From: Homalodisca vitripennis
Lineage: Eukaryota; Arthropoda; Insecta; Hemiptera; Cicadellidae
Assembly: GCF_021130785.1 (NCBI RefSeq)
Contig: NC_060214.1
Span: forward strand, 41,523,001-41,587,000
Direction of reading: 5' to 3'
DNA: 64,000 nucleotides
Shown here: in pieces, positions 1-11,335 of the stretch
How positions within the stretch are numbered: the first letter of the stretch is position 1
Layout: each line of letters starts with the position of its first letter
The notes under the pieces: generated by a model
Told to the model about the DNA's origin: nothing
Database searches by the model: none
What the model saw: only the letters and a program-made list of their open reading frames with translations
Translations under genes and position numbers: made by a program

Positions 1-3000
1 TTTAATACAACCAAATTATTGAGGGTAATGAGTTTGTTGCATTAATCTAGGAAGATAACTGAGGGTGAAATTGTTTTGTCACACTTAAGTTTTAATAAAA
101 CCTGCTACACTATTGGATTTGCCTTGATATTTCCTTACATATTTTGTATTTTGAAACTTTTTGTGAAGCTTATAGATAAAAAAAACCACCATACTTCAAA
201 CTGCTACCGTATTTAAACGTATACCACCAACAACTTAATATTTTGCATGATTTTGTAATTTAGTTTATTAAAGTTGTCTGCCACGTTTCAGGAATTTATC
301 TCAAAACAATTTGTTAACTAAACTACTTTTTTAACTTCCTGAAAGGTGCTGATGCTTTTGAAACTGTCTCATATTAATTAAGTTATAACTTACTCATCAC
401 CAGAACCTGTCAAGTTATATTAGCAAAGTTTGTTCTCAACTCTAACCTCGTCCACTCATCACGTGACAGGTAACTAGTCTTAGTCTCACTGGAGGTGTCA
501 GTTCGGAACTAGTTACATTTCTACTAGGAACTAAACAATCAGGAAGTTTGAGTTGTCAGGCTTCACTTCTCCGGTTTTCATGAGGTACCATTCCAACCTT
601 TCACAAAAAGTAACTGATTTTAGATGTTAAACTCTCTCTGTTATTTGTTTGTAACTTATTATTTTTATATTAATTACTCTAAGGCAAGTAGCTAAGAAGT
701 ATATTATAACACAGTTGATATAGTTATATAAAATGTTCAACATACATAATTTTATTTTATAAATCACTGTTGCTAAAACTTTTATAAAAACAATGCGCCC
801 AGAGTATTACCGTCGAAAAATATTGCCTCCAACGACGAACATGACCGTTTTATGAACAAAGGAAACGACAATGCTAATTACTTTATGAGAATATTTATAT
901 AATAAATATTATATAGCTATAAAACGAGCTTTTAAATTATTAAAATTGAATATAAAGTTTGGAAAGTTGAATATTAAGGCATCCACATCAAGCAGAATAA
1001 TGTTGTTTGTCCCATTAAAAGGTTTGTTAATAATGAAAATTAGCTAAAACAATAAGTTTTACTTTCCACCTTATATCAATTAAATTACATCTACTTTGGT
1101 AGTTAATCCTGGAAGGGTTATTTGCATTAATCTGAACTAAGCAGATCATGGGGAACAAGTATTGCATCATCTATACACGAATTTGTATGTTTAATAACCT
1201 GTTTTAAACTTTTCTATTTAAATTAAAAGTGTACTACTTAATTTTTAAATTTGTGAATTATATTAGCTGGTATAAAAACTAATTTCGTCGGTTTAATATG
1301 TTTTAATATTCTGCTTGGCAATATTCACAATTATAACTTTTCTTCTTTAATCGTTCTTATTTAAAACCCACAATTTGTATAATGTAACAATGTAATACTA
1401 GTATAATATAATACTTCATACGGTTACCTCTCTATTTTTACTCCCTTAGACAATTATGCGGAACACCTGAATTTCAGTGCTTAGTCAGGTGTTCTAAATA
1501 TTAAGAAATAACTCTAATATGTTCATGAAATAATTTATTGCCAACGAATATATATTTACTTGACAAGCAATGTATCTTTACTGGAGCTTTTTGGAAGATG
1601 ACCACTTGGATTTTAAAACCAATATCTCGAGTTACTTAAAACACAAAATCTTCAACGAGGCATATTAAAATTGTTAACATCGTATCGACCACACAATAAC
1701 ATTTTAACATGGATGCAACAACGTACTCTAAAGCCAATAGTTACTACTGACTCCACCAAAACGCGGTTCACAACTTTAATCGTGATAATCAAAAATGTAA
1801 CGTCAATTCTGGGGTATATAGCACAATCAAAGAAAGTCTAAACACTGCTTGCACAAGTACATTATGTAAATCAGTAAAACTTTAGCCAAAGCATTGTGGA
1901 GTATTGAGTTCTGCGACATATATGGAGAGATTTTGGCTATCAGTTCAGTTGCAATGACACGTCATTTCGTTACGACTCATCGCGACGAGTATATTGGATT
2001 TATTTCCTTGTGAGTAATTTATAGAAAAGCCAAGAATAATCGGCTTTTTAAGTTCTTAACATTTGTACAAACCACGAAAATAAAATACGTTTACTACAAC
2101 ATTCATTTAATTTTGTTTAAAATCATACTTACATACTACTTCAAATACGGTGTAATATAATCATTTATGTCTTGCTTGGTAAGGATAAAACTTTATGTTT
2201 GCATCAGTATAAAACAGACAAAATTAAACATCATTTTATGAAAATTTTTGTCTTCAAATTCGTCCTTGAGCTAAACGTTATGGATAAATACGATATACAT
2301 ACACATTCAGATCATCATAATCTATCCGATATTTCAGGTAATTTTCACTCATTAAAATTAGCCTTTCGATTAGTCTTAATCACTTGAGTTGATATGCAAT
2401 CATACGTATTTTAGTTTTTTGAGAATTAGTTTTATTATATGTATATCTTTTACAAAATAAAATTATGACATGCTTTGTTTTAAATTTTGTTTATCTCTTA
2501 TACAAACATAAATATTTCAATAATGCCACTAATTCAAAGTTACTGGAGTATTGGCTCAACATAAGTTTATAGACTCGTAAAATGTTGCATTAACTTGCTG
2601 ATGGAACAACATGAGGAAACATAATAAAACTGGATAATAAACCTCAGTTTGTGGCTCTTTATATCAGCGGCATTTTTACTTAATGGTACACTGAAGAATT
2701 CTAAGTCACTTTTCATGGACATTTTTCTTTAACATCTTTTAAATAATGCTTGCTAGCGTTTTATCTTAAATTTTTAGAAAGGCGCCAAGAAATTGAATAC
2801 GAAGAACAAAATAATTTTTGTCGATAACCTTCTTTAGTAGAGCGCATAGAAATTAACACAAGCTTCTATTAAATAATTGCCTCGTAACGGATAGATTATA
2901 TTAAGTATTTTAATAAAAACTGTAAATTTAAATAGCAACTTCCTTTATGATTTTATTTGTTATGTTACATTAAAAGGCTGAGCCTTAGCAAAATCTTAAA

Positions 3001-4786
3001 CTTAAGGGGCTGTACATGTTACATTCTATTCTACGTATGACTGTCCACGCAATACGTCTAGAACGAACTGTCCTGGGGCCATTTATCCTAAACTCTGAAC
3101 CAGTTCCCGAAAATTTTTTTAATCATTTCAGTTGCTGGTTTTGGAATACATTTCAGGCAGTTTTATGACTATCTACATGTTAAAAGTACTATTTTATCTA
3201 TTTTTTATATTAAACTGTAGGCGCCTTTACCAGTTACAGTTGAAGACATTTGCTCTAATAATGAGTGATTTAGTAGTAATTCAACATGTTTATTACTACA
3301 TTACGATTTTAGTTCGTTTGACTACTACATCTATATAATATTGACCATGGTTATAACGGAATTGTTTATATAGTTGTTTTGGTACTCATGATAAGCTATC
3401 ATCTAGTCAGTCAGATTACCCAGTAGTTATGATTGGTTTGTGAGAGTGTACAAGTATTACTTTATTATTGTTTACGATTGGAATGAATTCGTAAAACAGT
3501 CACAAAAAGCACAATCTAAGGTACAAATAAAATTTTAAAATTGAAGAGAAGGAAAATATGAAGAATGAGAGAAGAAAATGGATGGAAAAATATATGAACC
3601 TAACATATTTTGATTTCAATTTACAAAACAAAAACCAGAAGAAATGAAAAAACCGAAATGATTCTTTAATTGTAATTCCTTTCACGAATATTAAAAACGG
3701 GATTTATTTATTTCAGTTTTAGGACATTTAAATTTTCCGTGTATTTCTAAATAAATACAAGATACGTGTTAAAATATTCGGCACTCTCATTCGGTATATA
3801 AATTTCACACATACTTTAGCATATATATATATTTTTTTCATAAAATAGGTTAGGAATTTTTTGTTATAAAAGAGCAATGTCAAAGCTTATTTACCTTTAT
3901 ATTAAAATAAAATCTCCTGGGCAATTAAATTAACGCCATACATTCAAAGTCACTAAACAAGCTTTAAGATTTTCACTATAAAAAAAATATAAGCAGAATA
4001 CTAAAAATGATCAGTTGAAAGTATATGTTTACTCTAACTTATAATTTTCTCATATATATAAACTTTTTGCTTTTTGACATTCTTTGTCATATATTGACAA
4101 GTGAAACATAAATATTTCTAAATCATGGGAAATTGTTTTTTCTTGTTTTTATCTTTACAATTTACTGTTGAGGAAATTGCTGGGTAAAGATGTTGCACCC
4201 AAAAAAGTGGAAAAGACAATTTGATTATAATTTATTCAAAAATAGTTTTAGTAAATATTTAGTGAAAGGCCTGTCACCCACGATGCACCGCGATGGTGGG
4301 ATTGACATGTAATTTAATATAGACATAGTGTGTATATTCACTTCACTTTCTTACACTTAGTTGTCTTTCACTCTGGTATGATTAGGTGCCAGGCGTGTGA
4401 ACAACGTGCTAGGTACTAACTCCAACTATAGTGATAAACATTGTTTGATTTAGGTTTACTTAGAATTGCCAAGGAAGGAGCTATTCCTACAATAGCCAGT
4501 GACTATTATCACAACTCCAAGTTCCACCCCCCTCTCACACAACTATCCCACAGTATTTCATGTAGATTGTTAATTTCTGCAAATTAAGGAGAAATATTTA
4601 TTAATGCTTTTTTATTAAATATTACATTCCGAATAAAAAATGTAAAACCTGAGGTAATATTACGAATGCCTCATTTAAGTTTATACTTTTATTTGTGTAT
4701 TTTATTCTTACTTTATGTGGTTAAAATGAACACATATTTTTTATATATATATATATATATATTATGGTTTTATATATATATATATA
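1..4786. other. Outer left arm, no gene recognised
   Basis: AT-rich sequence without a convincing coding region. The short open frames here are not kept as coding units and show no family resemblance. A (TA)n tract at about 4742-4786 is the target into which the LTR retrotransposon inserted. The matching empty site lies in the right arm at 29588-29645. Confidence 0.7.
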
Positions 4787-4938
4787 TGATACATATGATT
4801 GATTTAATTTTGCCTTTTATAATTAATCCATCAGATGTTTTTTTGTTTATGTTTTAAAAATGTGGTTCTGAAAATACAATTCAATGTTATGGCAGATTAC
4901 AGTTTATTTCTTTTTTTTATAAGTTTAGTAATTTAACA
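4787..4938 (+). repeat. 5' LTR of Gypsy element
   Basis: A 152-base LTR beginning TGATACATATG and ending TTTAACA, so with canonical TG and CA ends. Compared with the 3' LTR at 9071-9223 I count two substitutions and one single-T length difference. It is unusually short for this superfamily. No obvious TATA box or polyadenylation signal stands out beyond general AT richness. Confidence 0.95.
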
Positions 4939-4939
4939 G

Positions 4940-4953
4940 TGGCGACGAGGATA
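4940..4953 (+). other. Primer binding site of Gypsy element
   Basis: TGGCGACGAGGATA begins two bases after the 5' LTR. It starts with TGG, as expected for pairing with the CCA 3' end of a host tRNA. I could not identify which tRNA from the sequence alone. Confidence 0.7.
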
Positions 4954-4966
4954 AAAAGAAGGAGAA

Positions 4967-5857
4967 ATGACTAAAGAAGAAGAAGAGTTACAAAAACTAA
5001 AAAAAGCTCGATCTATTATTAAGGGCCAATTTTCAAAGGGCAAAAGACTTGCTGAAGGTAACCCTACATTAACCGAACTAAATATAAAAATTAAGGCTGT
5101 GACTGAATACTGGGAACGTTACAAGCAGGTTCAGAATGGCATTGATTGTTTGACAGATGAAAACTATTTAGAACATGAAATAGAATACAGATGTAATGTG
5201 GAGGATGAGTATTTAAACCTTACAACAAAATTACAAGAAATGGTACACAATCTCAAAGACACAAACATTACATCTACTTCATCTCCAAGTGAAGCTGTTT
5301 GTACGGTTTCAAACTACACTTCAGGGAATATAAATTTCAATCCCTACCACCCTGATGAAACCATTTAAAATTTTGTTAGAAGATTAGAAGTGTTTTTACA
5401 ACTAAAGAATCAAAGAGCTGATGATAAAACTAAAGTTTACACATTGCTACATGCTCTCACTCCCCAACTGCACCAACAACTCTACGATATTTGTGCTCCC
5501 AACGACCCGTTAGATAAAGATTACGACGAGTTAGTACAGCTTCTCAAGGATTTTATCGACCCGCAACTAAGCCAGTGGGCCTTGCAGCATAAATTTATTT
5601 CACGGACTCAACAAGAACATGAATCAGTAAGTGAGTTCTCGGTGGCTCTCAAGAAGATGACAATTAACTGTAACTTCAATTGTGGTTGGGGTAAATCAGT
5701 TGCAGACTTATTTCTCAAGTTACAGTTTATTCGTGGATTGAAAGACATAGATATTCGGACTAAATTACTCCAAGACCGCGAGAAAACACACCTATCAGGA
5801 CATTGTGAACATAGCTTCGGCTATAGAGCTTGCCAAAGCAGAAAGTATGACTGTTAG
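4967..5857 (+). pseudogene. Gag (matrix/capsid part) of Gypsy element, broken
   Basis: The reading frame starts at the ATG at 4967, shortly after the primer binding site. The first 133 codons form a Lys/Glu-rich, probably helical segment, which ends at an in-frame TAA (5366-5368). The same frame reopens at once and runs to 5857 with a capsid-like helical region: an F-L-Q-L-K-N segment, then W-A-L-Q-H-K-F and F-I-R-G-L-K motifs of the kind seen in retrotransposon capsids. Near 5798-5799 one extra base in a GG pair moves the real frame into the one that starts at 5805, so the last part of this frame (about 5800-5857) is out-of-frame tail. Structural role: particle assembly around the element RNA. 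Confidence 0.85.
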
Positions 5858-7010
5858 CCGAACACGTACTGAACACATTGAATTAAATCAGGTTCAGCAA
5901 AGACATTCAAATGAAGAAAACACATCTAAGAGAGTCTCACCTCGGCCAAAACCTCTACTTAGTCCACGTTCAACAAATTCAGCCATTGAAAAGCTCAAAG
6001 GAAAATGCTATCGTTGTGGTTCACCCTCCCATCGTGCTAATAGCTGCAGATTCATAGATGCAACTTGTCGAAAATGTGGAAAAGTTGGACACATAGCTAG
6101 TGTTTGTTTGCAAAGTAAATCTCAATTACAAATGAAACCTGGACAACATCAAACTGAAAACAAAAGTGACTTGAATAGTGAGAATGAATATGAGATTAAT
6201 GTAATTAGTGACAGAAATAATGACAAATTTATGGTTAACATCAACATCGAAGGCAGGACATTACCCATGGAATTAGACACTGGTGCAGCTCTTAGTACAA
6301 TGTCTTACAACGAGTTTAAAAAGCTTGCCATCCCACAGAAAATATTTTCTACTAACATTGAACTTCGAACTTATACAGGAGAAACCATAAAACCGAAAGG
6401 AGTAACATTTGTTAAATGCACGTACAAGACTCAGAAGTTTGTTGGAAAACTTTACCTAATTGATCAAAACGTTGACGCCATATTCGGAAGGGACTGGTTG
6501 AGAGAAGTTAAATTAGATTGGGGTGAGATTAAAAGTCTTACAACGAGTCAGACTTCAAATCTAGGAAGCTTGTTAAGTGAATTTAGTGACTTATTTGATG
6601 GAAAAATTGGTGTTATACCTGAATATCTGGGACATTTTAGACTTACTGATGGCGCGACGCCAATATTTGTAAAACCAAGACAAGTACCGTTTTCCCTAAG
6701 AAGTAAAGTAGAAAATGAACTTACGAGACTAGAAGAATGTGGAATCATAACAAAAGTAGATCATTCAGACTGAGGAACACCCATCGTACCTGTTGTCAAG
6801 CCGAACGGTCAAACACGGATTTGTGCTGACTATAAAGTGACTTTAAACAAAGTGATCAAAGACGAAAACCATCCATTACCCAGGATTGAAGAAATCTTCT
6901 CTCAAATGAACGGAGGAAAATTATTTTGTACCTTGGATATTTCTAATGCTTACCTCCACATGAAAATGGACGAAGAAACTGCACACATGCAGACACTCAG
7001 CACCCATTAA
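5805..7010 (+). pseudogene. Nucleocapsid, protease and N-terminal RT of Gypsy element, broken
   Basis: This frame carries the rest of gag and the start of pol without a separating stop. Two CX2CX4HX4C zinc knuckles (about 6007-6048 and 6067-6108) mark the RNA-binding nucleocapsid. An aspartic protease follows with the active-site motif DTGA at about 6277. Reverse transcriptase fingers begin near 6640. A TGA at 6771-6773 falls at a position where the family usually has Trp, so it is a simple nonsense change. The same frame continues through the palm motif that contains the first catalytic Asp (L-D-I-S-N-A-Y, about 6937) to a TAA at 7008-7010, created by one extra T. Downstream RT sequence is one frame over. 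Confidence 0.9.
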
Positions 7011-7014
7011 AGGT

Positions 7015-8460
7015 ATGTACAAAGTAAATCGTTTGATGTTTGGGGTGAAGGTAGCACCATCTCTCTGGCAACAATTCATGGACAAAATCTTGCGGGGACT
7101 TTCTGGTGTACAATGTTTCTTTGACGATATTATCGTTCAGGGTAAAACAGCTGAAGAATTATTGGCTAGATTACGTAAAGTTCTAGAACGATTAAGAAAC
7201 AATAACTTAAAGATGAACCGAGATAAATGCAAGTTTTTTCAAACGAGTATCCAATATCTTGGGCATGTCATTGATGCTCAAGGACTTCACAAAACCAAAG
7301 CCAAAGTCTTGTCTATCATGAACAGCAAAAGACCGGAAAACATAAGTGAACTTAGAACATTTCTCGGTCTCGCAAACTATTACAACAAGTTCATCAAAGA
7401 TTTAGCAACAATCCTCCACCCACTCAATAATTTACTGAAGAAAGGCAACCGTTATATGTGGACTTCAAAATGTGAAGAAGGCTTTCAGAAGGTTAAGTCG
7501 GAAATAACCAGTAACAATGTACTTGTCCACTACAATCCAGAACTCCCATTAGTGCTTGCAACCGATGCGTCTCCAGTGGGCCTTGGAGCCTGTCTTTCAC
7601 ATCGATACAGCGATGGAAGTGAGAGGCCAATTAGTTTTGCCTCACGCACTTTGACCAAATGTGAACAAAAATACAGTCAAATTGATAAGGAAGCAACAGG
7701 TATTTACTGGGGACTCAAGAAATTTTTCCCTTACTGCTACGGGCGAAAGTTCATTTTAGTGACTGACCATAAACCGTTAGTGTCAATATTCAGTCCCACC
7801 AAAACCCTTCCAACAATATCTGCTACAAGACTGTTCAATTATGCACACTTTTTATCAGGTTTTGACTACTCAATTGAATATAGAAGAACCTCTGACCATG
7901 CCAACGTTGACTTTTTGTCTCGTTTTCCTACTGAACATAGCACTACAAAATTTGTGGACGATTGCAGCCTTTTTCAACTTAATCAACTTGATTCATTGCA
8001 GATTGACAGTATGCTTATATCCAGAACAACTGCTCAAGATAAATATTTACAACCAGTACTACATGCCCTTGAAACAGGAGAGACGGTCGAACCTTTTGGT
8101 TTCCACGACAACGAACTAACACTACAAAATGGTTGCATATTCAAGGGCTACAGGATAATGATTCCAGAAGCTTTACAACACTCAGTGTTAAATGAACTAC
8201 ATGTTGGACATCTAGGCATGGAGAAGATGAAAATCCTTGCTAGAAGTTTTTGCACGTGGAAAAGTATTGACAGAGATATTGAGCAAATGGTACGTACATG
8301 TAAACAATGTCGACTAAAACAAAATCAACCTGCAAAAGGACCGAATCATCCATGGCTGACCCCTCAAGGACCATGGGAGAGATTACACATAGATTTTGCT
8401 GGCCCGATACAAGGTCAGTGGTATTTCATTGTTGTGGACGCCTTTTACCAAGTGGGTTGA
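7015..8460 (+). pseudogene. RT, RNase H and integrase N-terminus of Gypsy element
   Basis: An open segment of 481 codons, the longest in the window. It holds the RT palm with the catalytic FFDD box (7117-7128; most families have YxDD, and Phe at the first position occurs in Gypsy relatives), the thumb/connection, and RNase H starting near 7555 with T-D-A-S, followed by a T-D-H-K motif at about 7762. Next come the integrase HHCC zinc-binding region (about 8195-8320, with CKQC) and the first integrase catalytic Asp in D-F-A-G-P at about 8392. The frame is lost at a TTTT run (8443-8446) that has one extra base, so its final codons are out of frame. Confidence 0.92.
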
Positions 8461-9058
8461 AGTAATCCCTACTAAAAACACGTCAGCAGAATGGTGTATG
8501 AAGGAGCTAAGAAAAATGTTTTCTACATTCGGCCTTCCTTTGGTCTTAGTTTCAGACAATGGAAGCCAATTTACATCTACAATATTTCGCCAGTTCTTAT
8601 CTGCAAATGGTGTTGTACACAAAACTACAGCTCCCTACCATCCTTCGTCTAATGGACAAGCTGAGCGTTATGTCCAAACAGTAAAAAAATCACTGAGGGC
8701 AATGGAAGATGAGGGGGGAAAGATTGAGCTAAAATTATATAGGCTTTTGATGCAACTTCGACAATCTCCAAACACAACTGGCTCAAACTCATACAACTTA
8801 ATGTTTGGAAGAAGTGTTCGAACTCACTTGAGCCTATTACTACCAGATAGCAAAAATGCACAAGAAGTTAAACGAATCGTACGCAGACAATTTCAGGTGG
8901 GAGACAGAGTACAGGCTCGAGATTACACCAACTCAAGATACAAGTGGAGTTTTGGAACAATTATGGAAAAAGAACGTTCGCTACTGTACAAAGTTAAAAT
9001 GGACGATGGAAGTGTTTGGAGGAGGCATGTTGACCAGCTATTGAAATGTGAAGTTTAG
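8396..9058 (+). pseudogene. Integrase core and C-terminus of Gypsy element
   Basis: From about 8447 this frame continues the integrase. It has the second catalytic Asp in S-D-N-G-S-Q (about 8550) and the third catalytic residue, Glu, in N-G-Q-A-E (about 8650), consistent with the DDE core that joins element DNA to the host chromosome. The C-terminal part has a GPY/F-like region (G-D-R-V-Q-A-R and W-S-F-G-T). No chromodomain is seen. The stop codon TAG (9056-9058) overlaps the start of the polypurine tract. The codons between 8396 and the frameshift belong to the other frame. Confidence 0.9.
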
Positions 9059-9070
9059 GGGGGGGAGAAT
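9058..9070 (+). other. Polypurine tract of Gypsy element
   Basis: A run of eight G followed by AGAAT lies directly before the 3' LTR. This is the expected position of the plus-strand primer for reverse transcription. Confidence 0.8.
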
Positions 9071-9223
9071 TGATACATATGATTGATTTAATTGTGCCTT
9101 TTATAATTAATCCATCAGATGTTTTTTTTGTTTATGTTTTAAAAATGTGGTTCTGAAAATACAATTCAATGTTATGGCAGATTACAGTTTATTTCTTATT
9201 TTTATAAGTTTAGTAATTTAACA
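9071..9223 (+). repeat. 3' LTR of Gypsy element
   Basis: A 153-base copy of the 5' LTR with TG...CA ends. It differs by two substitutions and one extra T in a T run. The sequence that follows (ATATATAAGG) rejoins the AT microsatellite of the palindrome arm. Confidence 0.95.
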
Positions 9224-9479
9224 ATATATAAGGCTGTAGCGTTTTTAAAGCTATATTGGTTTATTCTTTTAATTAAAACTCAAATTAAATGAAAATGTTG
9301 AGAAAGAAATATTGGGATTATATTTTAAATTAGATTGTGATAAGTTGGGATAAATACGAATATGTAATCCTTTGGCAAGTTACTACTGGTAGTTTTAAAT
9401 AGTTAGGAAGGCGGTTCACTGAATTGAATTGATCAGAACTTGTCTGGTTATGGCTATTGTTCTTCTAGTTTGATACAGC

Positions 9480-9645
9480 TGGACCAATGAGAGAACACCG
9501 CGGATGTCCATCAAAGGTGGTTGGAAGGGGTATTTAAGCGCCAGATCATAATTTTAGCCCTTCTTTTGGTAATTTTCGTAAATTCAGTTGATTACAGTGC
9601 GCCGTGGTTCTAAATTTCTTTCCGCGAGGGATTTTGAGGTAAGCA
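9480..9645 (+). promoter_or_regulatory. Promoter-like block with first-exon donor, left arm
   Basis: A CCAAT box (9484-9488) is followed 43 bases later by a TATA-like TATTTAAG (9531-9538). About 100 bases downstream a consensus splice donor, GAG|GTAAGC, occurs at 9638|9639. The interval between is less AT-rich than its surroundings and contains CpG-bearing GCGCCG and CCGCGAG. This is the layout of a core promoter, a short non-coding first exon and an intron start. Transcription would run toward the palindrome centre. I could not identify a downstream exon, and chance is a real alternative. Confidence 0.35.
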
Positions 9646-11271
9646 CCAAATTTATTGTACGTTATATTGAAATAGTCTTCTAGATCTGATATTAAATTAA
9701 TTGTTGTCTTTTTCATAGGATTAAAATCAAAATTTAAGATTTAAATTCATAGACACTGCAAAGCAATGTGGATAATTAATTCTCGAAGAACAATAGAGCA
9801 TAATAGAAGTTACATTTGGTTTAAACTTGCAAGAAAGTTGAATTAAAACTGAACTTTGTTAATAACTTTAATTGAGATTTGGAAATTAGTAATTTATTAA
9901 TATTTCATTGGAAATGTTTTATTGTGAATTATTATTTGGTAATAATTGAACTGTAATAATTGTTTTAGAGAGTTTTAATCTGAAATGCAGAGACTTGAAA
10001 GTTAAGGTTCATATAGTGGAAAGAGAAGTTTGATTTTCTATTTTTGAATTTAGAGTTAACTTAGAAGTGAACATTTTTATTTTAGGTATTTCCAAGTGGT
10101 ATTTGATTTTTATTTGAAAACTTTATTATTTTTATATTATAAGAGAGCTCTGATCTTTAGTTTCATATATGTGATTTAATATTATTATATCTGGCCAAAG
10201 AACATTTTAAAATTACTAAATGGTTTAGCAATTCTTTGTGTAAAATGGAGTGATGAAAAATCTGAAACTTTGAAACTTATTAATTTTCCAGTGTAAAATA
10301 AATTAATAATTTTTATTTAGAACTGTGATTTTTATTTTAGACAAACCAGATGATATAATAGATAACAATTTAGTAATATATTGTACTGAATATTGACACG
10401 GAGCTTACTAATCAAAAAATATTTTATATCTTCTTGGATGTCTCATTGATAATTTAAATATTAATATTCTGAAATATTAATATCTACAATGCAAGTCGTT
10501 ACAAAGGCCCTTAATAATTCACTAAGTCGCACAAAATAAGGAATGAAACAACATTAGATATGCACTTCCTGTCACTTATAGTGTGAAAACGTTACATCTT
10601 AGCATCCACATAATTCAGTAATTATATGTTTGTATATTATTATGTGTTCTATAACCTATACGGTAAGAGGCTCCCTAGTGTCAAGCTCCAGACAGTAGCG
10701 GATATTGCTGCCGGCCGCAATTGTCGTTATTTACATAAGTGACCTTACCCTGCACACCTCTCTCAAACAATACAGAATAATATGTTCTTCAGAAACAAGC
10801 TCGGTAATTTAGATTTAAGATAAAGAGTACCAAAACATAATAAAAATTTTACAATCACGATAACTACTGAATAGCTAGCACACTTTTTAAACTTCTTGTG
10901 TTTTAATTCCCACAAAATCTTAAAAATATATTTTGTCAATATTTATACAAGGAAAGGCCGTCACGCATTCAAGTCATAAGTGATCATGCACGTTCTTATA
11001 ATTTATTCTTAAGTATCCCGATATCTCAATAAACTGTGGCATATATTTATGCCTTGTTATATAAAAAAACGAATGGATTTTTATAAAAAGATCACGTCTA
11101 AACAGTTAGAAGTGAATTTTCAAATCGTCAAAGAACTACATTTTTGTTTTTCTTTCAATTTCCAAAGCCTTTGTTAAATATAATACGAAATATACTTGCC
11201 TTCCGATCTCAACAAGCAATTTAATAATTTGTCAGGTCATAATTCATAGAACATATGAGGAATAAACAGCT

Positions 11272-11335
11272 TAGTATTAAATTAAATATTATATTTGTTT
11301 GGTTACATTTTTATTTAATTTAATATTATATTTTC
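11272..11335. repeat. AT-rich hairpin in left arm
   Basis: TATTAAATTAAATATTATA and its near-perfect inverse TTTATTTAATTTAATATTA face each other across about 20 bases. It lies in the left-arm segment that the right arm lacks (replaced by the insertion at 26814-27650). Confidence 0.6.

Larger units (their letters stand above)
4787..9223 (+). mobile_element. Ty3/Gypsy LTR retrotransposon, mag-like, degenerate
   Basis: A complete-looking 4437-base LTR element inserted in a (TA)n microsatellite of the left palindrome arm. Order: 5' LTR, primer binding site, gag, nucleocapsid zinc knuckles, protease, reverse transcriptase, RNase H, integrase, G-rich polypurine tract, 3' LTR. The RT-RNaseH-integrase order places it in Ty3/Gypsy (Metaviridae). 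The short LTRs, the gag-pol read as one continuous frame and the general style of the integrase suggest the mag-like lineage; that lineage call is an inference. I see no envelope gene. The coding region has two in-frame stops (5366-5368, 6771-6773) and three single-base frameshifts (near 5799, 7008 and 8444), so this copy as read cannot make a full polyprotein. The flanking AT repeat makes the target duplication ambiguous; ATATA fits both sides. Confidence 0.95.

Noticed and set aside
4787..9223. Envelope-bearing endogenous retrovirus
   Set aside because: The integrase frame ends directly at the polypurine tract, leaving no room for an envelope gene.
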